Assembly: GCA_029834535.1 (NCBI GenBank)
Contig: JAQMWT010000099.1
Coordinates: forward strand, 79,767 to 143,766
From: Chrysophaeum taylorii
Lineage: Eukaryota; Sar; Pelagophyceae; Pelagomonadales; Pelagomonadaceae
Direction: 5' to 3'
DNA: 64,000 nt
The translations under genes were made by a program, and so were the position numbers. The notes below the pieces were generated by a model, which saw nothing but the letters and a program-made list of their open reading frames with translations, did not search any database and was not told the origin of the DNA. Of the stretch, positions 11,649 through 21,266 are shown piece after piece (within the stretch, counting starts at the first letter, position 1; each line of letters begins with the position of its first letter).

Positions 11649-11836
11649 TCTTCGCCCTGATCTCTGTTGTCTCTTTTTCTTGCCACAATGCCTCTGTGAC
11701 GTCTTCCTCAAATGTGACGTCTTCCTCAAAGCTTCTCCTCTGTGAGCGTCTCACTTACTTCTTTTTCCTTCTTTTCCAGCACCTGTGTGAGGACCTCACT
11801 TACCCCTTTTTCCTTTTCCTTCTTTTCCAGCACCTG

Positions 11837-11932
11837 TGTGAAGAAGCTATGACACTTACCCCTGCACCACGTATCCAGTATCCTTACGTCTTTCTCTTAT
11901 CGCTAGTCTAACGGCTCATACCATTCGTAACA
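11837..11932 (+). repeat. 3' LTR of copia element
   Basis: 96 bp matching 7269-7364 at 95 positions. Followed at once by GGAAA, the second copy of the target duplication. No clear polypurine tract is seen before it; the preceding 60 bp are pyrimidine-rich and contain a partial duplication of CAGCACCTGTGTGA. Confidence 0.92.
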
Positions 11933-11950
11933 GGAAACGTCCGTTTTTCT

Positions 11951-12933
11951 GTCTGTCCCTCGATTTAGGGTAAGGATCAGGTAGACGCGAGAGTAAGGAT
12001 CAGGTAGGCGCGAGAGCCAGACAGTGATCGTCCAAGCCGTCTACGGCGACCTCGCAGACTATTTCCACGACCCGCGGCGGCTCTTTCAGCGCGCCATTCT
12101 CACGCCCCGTCGAAACGATGTCGTCGATGCTGACAACGCGCGCATGACCGCGGCCTTTTTTTCCCGGAGACGAGGCGTCGGAGTTCTTTTCGGCTGACTA
12201 GGCTGGGTCGGAAGACGACGCCTCGCTCTTTACAGTCGAGTTTTGAACTCCCTGACAACCAACGGCATGCTGACTTTGATCGCGAGCTTAATGTCTTCGC
12301 AACCTCGACCCGTCGCACGGCCACTGCAACGGTACCAGATACATGATCGATCGTGTCGTTGTCACCGAGGCTCCTCCAACCTGTATCGCTTAAGGCCCGC
12401 CTACGCCAAACGATCAACAAGAGCCAGGGCCAGACGCCCCGCGAGGTCGGCGTCCTCTTTCCCAAGCCCGTCTTCTGCCACGTCCAGCTCTACGTGGCTC
12501 TCTGTCGATCGGCATCCCCGAGGATATACTCATCTGGGTCGACGACTCCACCCTACCCCACACGTGCTGCGCAATACCGATAAGCCCCCTCCCGGCGTCT
12601 ACACGCGCACTGTAGGTGAACTTACTGGGACCAGGTGAACTTACTGGGGTTTGAGATTGGGACTAGGTGAACTGAGTGACCAGGTGAAACTGGGACCAGG
12701 TGAACATACTGGGGTTTTTAAAGTAAAGGGTTTTTAGAGCAAACTCAAAGGTTGGCGGCGCGTGCGGATCAAAGCAGCTTAGATTGGCGGAGGCGAGAGC
12801 GACGAGCTCAAAGGAGTTGGCGTGAGCTGGGTGAACTTACTGACCAGGTTAACTTATACGAAACTTACTGGGACCAGGTGAACTTGCTGGGGTTAGAGAT
12901 TGGGACTAGGTGAACTTACTGGCCCGCACTTGT
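11951..12933 (+). mobile_element. Helitron-derived fragment, copy A
   Basis: The first 600 bp encode, across frameshifts, the end of a Pif1/Helitron helicase: RAILTPRRNDVVDADNARM, RNLDPSHGHCNGTRYMIDRV and TINKSQGQTPREVGVL followed by a YVALCR helicase motif VI. Stops at the TAG after FSAD and at TAA 12391-12393, a deletion between CNGTR and INKSQ, and a 1-bp deletion after the LCR codons destroy the frame. The remaining 300 bp are repeats built on AGGTGAACTTACTGGG and GAGATTGGGACTAGG, ending GGCCCGCACTTGT. No Rep domain is present, so this is a non-autonomous derivative. Confidence 0.75.
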
Positions 12934-13227
12934 GTTTGTCTGTTTGTTTGTCTGTTTGTTTGTTTGTCTGTCTTTAAATGTCGACTGCTAAGAGGGGGGG
13001 GTGTGTGTGGGGAGCATGAAGGATGTGGGTGGGTTTGTGGGGTATGAGGGATGTGCCTGACGGGCGGAGATAAGTACGCGGGACCTAGTCGGGGTCATCG
13101 CCGAGGCGTGGGGCAGGCGAAGAGAGGACGGGCCCCGCCCGTAGGTCGTACGCATGCTGCCGCCGGACGTATGTGCGACGAAGGGTGACGTCCTGCTGGG
13201 ATCGGGCGGCCTGGGCGGGGTTCGTTT

Positions 13228-14168
13228 GTCTGTCCCTCGATTTAGGGTAAGGATCAGGTAGACGCGAGAGTAAGGATCAGGTAGGCGCGAGAGCCAGACA
13301 GTGATCCTCCAAGCCGTCTACGGCGACCTCGCAGACTATTTCCACGACCCGCGGCGGCTCTTTCAGCGCGCCATTCTCACGCCCCGTCGAAACGATGTTG
13401 TCGATGCTGACAACGCGCGCATGACCGCGGCCTTTTTTTCCCGGAGACGAGGCGTCGGAGTTCTTTTCGGCCGACTAGGTTGGGTCGGAAGACGACGCCT
13501 CGCTCTTTACAGTAGAGTTTTCAACTCCCTGACAACCAACGGCATGCTGACTTTGATCGCGAGCTTAATGTCTTCGCAACCTCGACCCGTCGCACGGCCA
13601 CTGCAACGGTACCAGATACATGATCGATCGTGTCGTTGTCACCGAGGCTCCTCCAACCTGTATCCCTTAAGGCCCGCCTACGCCAAACGATCAACAAGAG
13701 CCAGGGCCAGACGCCCCGCGAGGTCGGCGTCCTCTTTCCCAAGCCCGTCTTCTGCCACGTCCAGCTCTACGTGGCTCTCTGTCGATCGGCAACCCCGAGG
13801 ATATCCTCTTCTGGGTCGACGACTCCACCCTACCCCACACGTGCTGCGCAATACCGATAAGCCCCCTCCCGGCGTCTACACGCGCACTATAGGTGAACTT
13901 ACTGGGACCACGTGAACTTACTGGGGTTAGAGATTGGGACTAGGTGGACTGAGTGACCAGGTGAAACTGGGACCAGGTGAACATACTGGGGTTTTCAGAG
14001 TAAAGGGTTTTTAGAGTAAACTCAAAGGCTGGCGGCGCGTGCGGATCAAAGCAGCTTAGATTGGCGGAGGCGAGAGCGGCGAGCTCAAAGGAGTTGGTGT
14101 GAGCTAGGTGAGGTGAACTTACTGGGGTTAGAGATTGGGACTAGGTGAACTTACTGGCCTGCACTTGT
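13228..14168 (+). mobile_element. Helitron-derived fragment, copy B
   Basis: Almost identical to copy A and 1277 bp downstream of it, with the same helicase remnant (open 13301-13915 only in a hybrid frame), the same TAG, the TAA at 13668-13670 and the same 1-bp deletion in TGTCGATCGGC (about 13781-13790). It ends in the same GGTGAACTTACTGG repeats and terminal GGCCTGCACTTGT. A and B are separated by GT-rich sequence (12934-13227) that includes TTTGTCTG repeats. Confidence 0.75.
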
Positions 14169-14362
14169 CTTAACTACTAATCGTGTTTGTGTTTGGGACT
14201 AGGTGGCATGTGGGGTGGGTTTGTGGGGTAGTTTGTGCCTGACGGCGGAATCGCGGGACCTAGTCGGGGTCATCGCCGAGGGGAGGCGAGAGTGGGCGCC
14301 CGTCGCATGCTGCCGCCGGACGTATGTGCGACGAAGGGTGACGTCCAGCTGGGATCGGGCGG

Positions 14363-15706
14363 CCTCGATTTAGGGTAAGGATCAGGTTGGCCCGCGGAGG
14401 CAGACAGTGATCGTCCAAGCGGTCTACGGCGACCTCGCAGACTGTTTCCACAACCCGCGGCGGCTCTTTCGGCGCGCCATTCTCACGCCCCGTCGAAACG
14501 ATGTTGTCGATGCTGACAACGCGCGCATGACCGCGGCCTTTTTTTCCCGGAGACGAGGCGTCGGAGTTCTTTTCGGCCGACTAGGTTGGGTCGGAAGACG
14601 ACGCCTCGCTCTCAAGAGTCGAGTTTTGAACTCCCCGACAACCAACGGCATGCTGACTTTGATCGCGAGCTTAAAGTCTTCGCAACCTCGACCCGTCGCA
14701 CGGCCACTGCAACGGTACCAGATACATGATCGATCGTGTCGTTGTCACCGAGGCTCCTCCAACCTGTATCCCTTAAGGCCCGCCGACGCCAAACGATCAC
14801 CAAGAGCCAGGGCCAGACGCCCCGCGAGGTCGGCGTCCTCTTGGCGAAGCCCGTCTTCTGTCACGTCCAGCTCTACGTGGCTCTCTGTCGATCGGCAACC
14901 CCGAGGATATCCTCTTCTTGGTCGACGACTCCACCCTACTCCACACGTGCTCCGCAATACCGATAAGCCCCCTCCCGGCGTCTACGCGCGCACTGTAGGT
15001 GAACTTACTGGGACCAGGTGAACTTACTGGGGTTTGAGATTGGGCCTAGGTGAATATAGTGACGAGGTGAACTTACTGAGACCAGGTGAACTTACTGGGG
15101 GGTTTAGAGTAAACTCAAAGATTAGCGGCGTGTGCGGATCGAAGCAGCTTAGATTGGCGGAGGCGACAGCGACGAGCTCGAAGGAGTGGTGTGAGCACGA
15201 GTGGGTTTACGCCGAACTTACTGGGGTTAGAAATTTGGACTAGGTGAACTTACAGGTGAACTTACTGGGACCAGGTGAACTTACTGAGGGGTTTAGAGTA
15301 AACTCAAAGATTAGCGGCGTGTGCGGTTCGAAGCAGCTTAGATTGGCGGAGGCGACAGCGACGAGCTCGAAGGAGTGGTGTGAGCACGAGTGGGTTTACG
15401 CCGAACTTACTGGGGTTAGAAATTTGGACTAGGTGAACTTACAGGTGAACTTACTGGGACCAGGTGAACTTACTGAGGGTTTAGAGTAAACTCAAGATTA
15501 GCGGCGTGTGCGGTTCGAAGCAGCTTAGATTGGCGGAGGCGACAGCGACGAGCTCGAAGGAGTGGTGTGAGCACGAGTGGGTTTACGCCGAACTTACTGG
15601 GGTTAGAAATTTGGACTAGGTGAACTTACAGGTGAACTTACTGGGACCAGGTGAACTTACTGGGGTTAGAGATTGGGACTAGGTGAACTTACTGGCCTGC
15701 ACTTGT
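14363..15706 (+). mobile_element. Helitron-derived fragment, copy C with expanded repeats
   Basis: The helicase remnant (14407-15000) carries the same lesions as A and B (TAA at 14774-14776). Its tail is enlarged by three 187-189 bp tandem units, marked by TAGCGGCGTGTGCGG at 15123, 15312 and 15499. Each unit contains GTTTAGAGTAAACTC, the GGCGGAGGCGACAGCGACGAGCTC block and two AGGTGAACTTAC words. It ends at GGCCTGCACTTGT. Confidence 0.75.
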
Positions 15707-16512
15707 TATTATTATTAGTCTTCGTTGTTGTTGGCAAAAACGAATAACTCTTTCCAGCGGAAGGACACGCTAATATGTGGACAAAAAAGGCCGACGACGC
15801 TACGGTCGCACCAAGGTGCCATCCAAAACAGGTCACGGGAGCCGGCAGAACTCACTTCAACATCGACGGCACAAGCAACTAGGATACTAAGAAGAAGCGA
15901 GAGCCCGCATGCGCTCTCTCCCGCATGCGGCCGAACCAAGGACAGCTTCTTCGTGTCAAGCTTACTACTACAAGACACCCTCGCCAACGAAAGCGACGGG
16001 CCAGAATAGTGTGCGGCTCGCAAACGAGCTTGGGGTGGTGAAGACGAGCTCGAGAGAGCGCCGCGACGCTACGCGTCTAGTTCGCGAGCTACCTCAAAAG
16101 GCCGCTCGCCGCAGGGGCATCGTCCGGTGGTTCACAACGAAGCGGCCTTTTCCTGTCCGAAGCGGGCGAAAGTCCGCTTCCTGGCCATCTAAGAAGACGC
16201 AAAATCAAGAAGAAGAACAAGATGGTCGCCATCCTCAAACGCTGCTTCAATCCACGTCGCGCGTTCACGAGCGTCGAGACAAAAATTGCTGTTTCGAGAG
16301 AGAATAAATGCGAGTAGTTGCTCGCCCTTCTGACGGTCTGCGACGTGGACCGCGTATAGCGGTATAAAAGTGTGTATGGGCGGCTTCTCCGGATTAGCCT
16401 ATTTGGACCATACACTTCTCGCTACATAAAGCTGTAGTAACCGCCACACCGCGCACCGCGCAGGTCGCCGGCCTCGTGGTGGCCGTTTGCAAGTCCGTTA
16501 GTTAATTACGGG
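15707..16512. other. Intergenic, two hairpins, possible promoter
   Basis: No convincing gene. A stem AAAAGGCCGCT (16096-16106) pairs with AGCGGCCTTTT (16141-16151), and GAAGCGG/CCGCTTC (16159-16180) forms a second hairpin. TATAAAAG occurs at about 16364, some 140 bp before the next start codon, and may serve that gene. Confidence 0.4.
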
Positions 16513-17691
16513 ATGCGGCGCGCGCTCCATACGCGGCGAATCGTGCTGCCCCGGCACGGCGAAGCCGTGTGCGCTTTGGGCACGAGCGAGGCGTGCATCC
16601 GCGCGATCGCCGAGTACCAGCCCCGGCGGGCGTCGCTGGCTTTTGTCGTTGCCGCCTGCGACGCCGCTCTCCGGCGAGTTCTCGAGAGCCGCGAACTGAC
16701 CGCATCGAACATCGTTGGCTGCGTGGAGCCCGGGGCCTTCGCCCCCCCCAGCGAGGCGCTGGTCGCGAGCGTCGACTGTGGCGACGGCGTCGAACCCTTT
16801 ACCTTTGATTCGCAGCAGGGGGCGCTCCCGGACATGGGCCGAGCGAGACTCGCGGACGCGCTAGAGCCAGACCGAGCTCCCCATTTCATTATCTTTGCCG
16901 GCCGCCACCACGACGACCTCCTTCGGTCTTTCGCGCGTCGCGTCGACGGTCTCTTTCCGCGCGGCTCGTGCGCGGGGGTCCTCGTCAGGGGGAACGACGC
17001 CCGCCCGGGACGCCTCGTTCACGCGCGCAGACGCGTCCCCGGTGGTAACCGCCGCGCGGGCCGCCTCCGCGTCCACGCCGCCGACGGCGCCGCGGTCGGT
17101 GTTGCGCTCCTCCCCAAACACGAGGCGATAGACCACGGCGATCTCGCGGACGCGGCCAACCTCGTCGCCTCGCTCCTTTTTGGCGGACGCGCTCGCCGGT
17201 TGTGGGCCGCCGGCGACGGCGTCTTGGGGACCGAGGACCAGCGCGTCCTGGCGACCATGATGCGCTTCTACCAGGCCTTTGACGACCGCGATCTCGCCAC
17301 GATGGCGAAGTTGTGGACCTCGGACGACCCCCCCACCATTCTCCCCTCGGTCGCCCACCCCGGCCGAGGGATGGTCCAGGGCCGCGATAACGTTCTCCGC
17401 GCCTGGCGCGCATTCCTCAGCCACACCCACGACTTTGACGATCACGACTATTCCTTGGGCCTCGACGTTCAGCACGTCCGTCTCCACGTGAGCAAAACCC
17501 TCGCCTACGCTACCTGCCTCCAGTCCATACACGCCGACGGCGCCGTCCAGACCACCAACGTCTTCCTCAAACACAAACAGGCCGACGATTGGCGCATCGC
17601 CCATCACCACGCATCCCTCAACTTTGAAGACGACGACGACCTCCTCGACGAATCCAACGACATCAAAATTGTTGGCGCCGAATACCTCTAG
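16513..17691 (+). CDS. FIST-like/NTF2-like (SnoaL) two-domain protein
   Basis: 392 residues from the first ATG. Residues 243-375 look like a SnoaL/NTF2-type cone fold: an N-terminal helix RVLATMMRFYQAFDDRDLATM, a Trp-containing turn KLWTSDDPPTILPS, GRDNVLRAWRAFL, and C-terminal strands ending DDWRIAHHHASLN. The N-terminal 150 residues (IVGCVEPGAF, FIIFAGRHHDDLLRSF, GSCAGVLV) faintly resemble the small-ligand sensor domain FIST. This is a weak assignment, and residues 160-230 are Arg-rich and might reflect a local frame problem. Such C-terminal domains bind small hydrophobic ligands or act as cyclases or isomerases. No catalytic residues can be named, so the function is unknown. Confidence 0.65.
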   Translation: MRRALHTRRIVLPRHGEAVCALGTSEACIRAIAEYQPRRASLAFVVAACDAALRRVLESRELTASNIVGCVEPGAFAPPSEALVASVDCGDGVEPFTFDSQQGALPDMGRARLADALEPDRAPHFIIFAGRHHDDLLRSFARRVDGLFPRGSCAGVLVRGNDARPGRLVHARRRVPGGNRRAGRLRVHAADGAAVGVALLPKHEAIDHGDLADAANLVASLLFGGRARRLWAAGDGVLGTEDQRVLATMMRFYQAFDDRDLATMAKLWTSDDPPTILPSVAHPGRGMVQGRDNVLRAWRAFLSHTHDFDDHDYSLGLDVQHVRLHVSKTLAYATCLQSIHADGAVQTTNVFLKHKQADDWRIAHHHASLNFEDDDDLLDESNDIKIVGAEYL

Positions 17692-18867
17692 CCCGCGATC
17701 GCCCCGCCCCTTCCTTACACTACCTTCCTTACACTACCTTCCTTCGGGGTCACGTCACAACCAGCCCCCCACCTCCTTGTTGTTGGCGCCCTTTCCTAGT
17801 ACTAGCGCCTACGTATTATTATAACCCTCTTCCTCCGTCGGTTACCGCGATGTGCGTTCAAGTCAATCTAGTCATCATCGACATCGAGGGGCGCCTCTTG
17901 TGTTAATTTAAGTAGACGTCGGGGCGCCTAGGGATCCGGAAAGGGCCTAGATTGCCACGAACAAAAAATCCCTAGTTGGAGGGAGATCCGCCCCCTCTCT
18001 CGGACGGGGCTTGGTGGCTACGCGCGTACGTATGATATAACTTCGGGCCGGAATTCGCGTGGGCTCCTCCTCCTCCTCCTCCTCCTCCTCTGGTACATCT
18101 TTCATCATCATCATCCGCGCCGTATCTCACTCCTCTGGAAGGAATGAGCGAGCGAACCCAAAAGGTATTTCGACGAGAGATTCCCGCATATCTTCCGATG
18201 CTTGAGAATGTGCTTTGGGAGCTTCACCGTGCACATCATCGACCCAAACAGGGGGAAAAAAACGCGACAGAGAACACGGCATGTTGAAACGGACGACGGT
18301 GCAATACACGAACGCGAGGGCTGCGGTGATCAACACGGCGCGAGCGAGAAGACGATCTCCACAAGCCAAAGCGACCAATTGCTTTCTGATGGGCTCGTAC
18401 TGGGCCAAGTATTCATTCATTCATTCATTCATTCATTCATTCACCCGAGAAGTCGTCGTTGTATGGTCGCGACACGTCGTAGTTGGCGTGTCATCGGTAC
18501 GGTGGCAGCCCGGTCCTGCCGACAGGGCGGCAGTCTTGACAGCCGGTGCCGAAGTCGCAGTACGTCGGCAGATCGTAGCGTCCATCCTCGCCTGCGCCGA
18601 GCAACAGCATCAGGAATAGGTCAGAATTCGTGAGAGTCGGTCACGCTGATCCTCGTTGAATCCGTCGCGCGCATGCCCGCACGAGTCTTCGCGCAATATA
18701 GTTCTATAACGGCGTGCAGGGTCTAGCTTCAGACCTCCGAAGATAAGATACCCCCTCTGTGGCGAAACAGTAGGATGCCCAAGGGAGCGAGGAGAGTGCA
18801 GGACGCGCGACGCAAGGAGGTGCGCGTGTCTTGGATGCGTCTTATGAGTGAGTTGACCTCTGCGTAG
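17692..18867. other. Intergenic with simple repeats
   Basis: Contains (CTC)n at about 18065-18090 and (ATTC)n at about 18411-18443. No open frame here looks coding. Confidence 0.5.
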
Positions 18868-18963
18868 CTCGCGCTGGAATCGCTGCACCTGTTCTGCGTC
18901 GAATCGAATCGGAAGCGACGGCCGAGACGCGAGAGTCCTGACTTCAAGGTCGTCGTCAAGGTG

Positions 18964-19608
18964 ATGGAGTGGTGGATTGGCGACGAGTGGCGTAAGGCGA
19001 CCATGGAGCAGCAAGATCGGTACCTTCGCAGCGCGACGCAGTGGCAGAACCAGCGCTTCAAGCGAAGTCGTCATCGTCTCGTCGACGACGACATCCTCGA
19101 AACGCGCGTCGGGATCCTCCTGCAGATGGCGAGCGGCGGCCAGCCGGTCGCCCCCCAGAGAGCTGCGCTCCTCCCGCATTTCCGCGGATCGGCCCGCGAC
19201 TGGGCCTCCCGCCTCGGACTCCCTCCGTGCGACAGCGTCGAGACCTGCCACGCGCACACGATCGCGTGCGGTCACCAACCCGTCAAGGTCCTCTCCACGG
19301 AGGGTACGACCTCGCTCGGTTTTGTGATGAGCCGCGCTTCCTGCTGCGCCGCTTCGGGACACCTTCTCTGCGACGTCCACTCTGGAAACCACTCCAAGAT
19401 CGCGGGACGGCAACCCTCTACCAACGTTCCGATGATGCAGTACTCCACGGTCGCGCACGGCGACCACATTGACTTCGTCGTCGACGGACACCTCACGCAC
19501 CCGACCTCGGAGAGGCTCGACGACGGCGAGGTCAAATGGGCACATTGCGGTGAGCTCATCGAGCTCGACCAAGACACTATCGCCGACATGTACGATATCC
19601 TTGCCTGA
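18964..19608 (+). CDS. Hypothetical protein, possibly lacking a first exon
   Basis: The frame is open from 18868 to 19608; the first ATG is at 18964, giving 214 residues. Codons upstream of that ATG (ALESLHLFCVESNRKRR) look coding, and GCGTAG just before 18868 could be a 3' splice site, so an upstream exon is possible. The protein has a charged helical N-terminus and a Cys/His-containing, strand-rich C-terminal half (HGDHIDFVVDGHLTHP). I recognise no family. The antisense strand is also open for 338 codons, but that reading is Arg/Val/Asp-rich low-quality sequence typical of a shadow frame. Confidence 0.5.
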   Translation: MEWWIGDEWRKATMEQQDRYLRSATQWQNQRFKRSRHRLVDDDILETRVGILLQMASGGQPVAPQRAALLPHFRGSARDWASRLGLPPCDSVETCHAHTIACGHQPVKVLSTEGTTSLGFVMSRASCCAASGHLLCDVHSGNHSKIAGRQPSTNVPMMQYSTVAHGDHIDFVVDGHLTHPTSERLDDGEVKWAHCGELIELDQDTIADMYDILA

Positions 19609-21266
19609 GTTAGACCCCCCGCCCACCTGTCATTGTCAAAAAAAAAGGTAGGATTGTAAACAAAGGAAAGACAAGAACACGCTGAGACGAAGGTAGTGCC
19701 GCTGCCGGTCCCACCTATCTGAAGCATTGGGCAATTTTCAAGCCCGCCGCAGTGCAAAAAAAAACAGACCGGCGCAAATTGATTTAACACGTGTTCTGTC
19801 TGGAACGCGGAGGGGAAATTTGCCACAAATGGGAGACATCGACGGCTCACGCGAAGCCCAAGCCGCACTACTACTACTGCGTTTAAAGCAGACGCGGCAC
19901 CAATACCCACTGGAGCGGAGCACCCACCACCGGGTCTTGCGCGAGCGCAGAAGACTCGGCCTGCAGCCCATATGACCAAAAGTAAGCAAAAGAATCAAGC
20001 GCAACAAACACGCTTGTTTTAACTCTCATTCCTCTTTTCCTCAATATCGGTGACGCCCGCCTCTTTTGTCTGTCAATTTCTGCGTCGTTTGTTGTGGTAC
20101 TCCATCATCGTTCCGGCACTTCAAAAGTTGCCCGCCAAAAATTATGTGTACCCACCTTCCTCTCATGGCGGGCGGTGGTTTGTTGCTTACCAGCGGCGTC
20201 GTCCGTCTTCTTGGCGTCGTTTTTTTGGTGTTTTTTTTTGCTCGTCTTTGCTTGTGCAGCTCGGCGTTGCGCGTCTTCGTGAATATGGGCATGTGGATTT
20301 CGACCCTCTGCCCTTGCTGTTTTGGACATCTCGTTGTAGGCAGGTGTGTATGTCCTTCATGGTTCGAGCCACGCAGATTTATTTTCTCGTGGTGCAATTA
20401 TTAGCCGCCACCAGGCAGCATTCATTAACTGCGGTTTTGTCGTTGTTCCTGAAATCGCACGCCTCGATGTTGTCGCCGGTCTGGTTCTTTCTTTCAAGTC
20501 GCTTTTATTATCTTTTACTTGTACAATCGCATCTATAACTTTGGCGCGCGCGTGGCTGCTACATTGCTGCTTTATCATCACGTACTCTCGGGCCAAGCTA
20601 TGCGGGATTATTTTCGCCCCCCAGTTCGCTAGATCCCCCTCGTGCTCGATTTGCGGGCGGACGCCGACGTTCTTCTGCTCTCCCATTGTCAGCGGAGGTT
20701 TCGCCGTCCTGGCACGGTCGTGGATGGATGCTGCACACGAGGCTAGTAAGTAAATCAATCGCGGCCCCACAATGTACGGTGGGCCATAGCGCCCGGAACA
20801 AGATTTGGCGGCGGCCTGAACATACACTTGAGATGTATTTTTGCTTCGTGCTGCGACCGCTTCGTAGCGGACGGTCCCTTACCTTCACTACGCAGTCTTT
20901 TTCCACGGACTCCACGTGCTGCTTCAATCAACTCGGGAGGGTCGGTCGGTCAACTCCCATATCACTATCTCATGCGTCTTCTTCTTCGCCGATCTGCTCC
21001 TCCGCCATTATTGCTGCTTTTTATTGCGCCCTCCGTCCTTGTCTTCTTCTTCTTCTTCTTCTTCTTCTTTTTCTTCTTCTTCTTCTTCTTCTTCTTCTTC
21101 TTCTTCTTCATAGTTTTTTCCTGGTTTCGTTTCATTGGCGATTCTTTTCTTCATCTTTTGCGGCGGCAAATCAACCCTCCGCAACAATAGATAAATAAAT
21201 AATTAACTCGGCGGCCCTAGGAGGATATAAAATAGGACAAAAAGAAGAACCAGCCCGCCCGCCGCG
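19609..21266. other. Intergenic, diverged repeat and TTC microsatellite
   Basis: No reliable gene. About 20225-20700 is a diverged copy of 45793-46270. A (TTC)n tract runs from about 21041 to 21110. Confidence 0.5.
20225..20700 (+). repeat. Diverged dispersed repeat, copy 1
   Basis: Shares ordered blocks with 45793-46270 on the same strand: TGTATGTCCTTCATGG against TGTAGGTCCTTCATGG, TTTCAAGTCGCTT, GTGGCTACATTGCTGCTTTA against GTGGCTACTTTGCTGCTTCA, and GTGCTCGATTTGCGGGCGGA against GTGCTCGATTTACGGACGCG. No terminal repeats or coding capacity found. Confidence 0.65.

Larger units (their letters stand above)
7269..11932 (+). mobile_element. Ty1/copia LTR retrotransposon, complete but inactive
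   Basis: A 4664-bp element bounded by two 96-bp direct LTRs (one difference) that begin TG and end CA, flanked by the 5-bp target duplication GGAAA (7264-7268 and 11933-11937). A primer-binding-like TGG sequence follows the 5' LTR at once. Inside are remnants of gag with a damaged zinc knuckle, then reverse transcriptase and RNase H in the copia arrangement, all broken by stops and frameshifts. I could not recognise a protease or integrase domain in 8250-10200, which instead holds T-rich tandem repeats. The copia class follows from the RT/RNase H sequence signatures. Confidence 0.9.

Noticed and set aside
13301-13915. 204-codon frames in Helitron-derived copies as genes
   Set aside because: They are hybrid frames across frameshifts; helicase motifs are spread over three frames with shared stops.
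18610-19626. 338-codon reverse-strand frame opposite 18964-19608
   Set aside because: Composition (Val/Arg/Asp/Glu-rich, no hydrophobic pattern) is that of a shadow frame; the forward reading is more protein-like, though neither has a known homologue.
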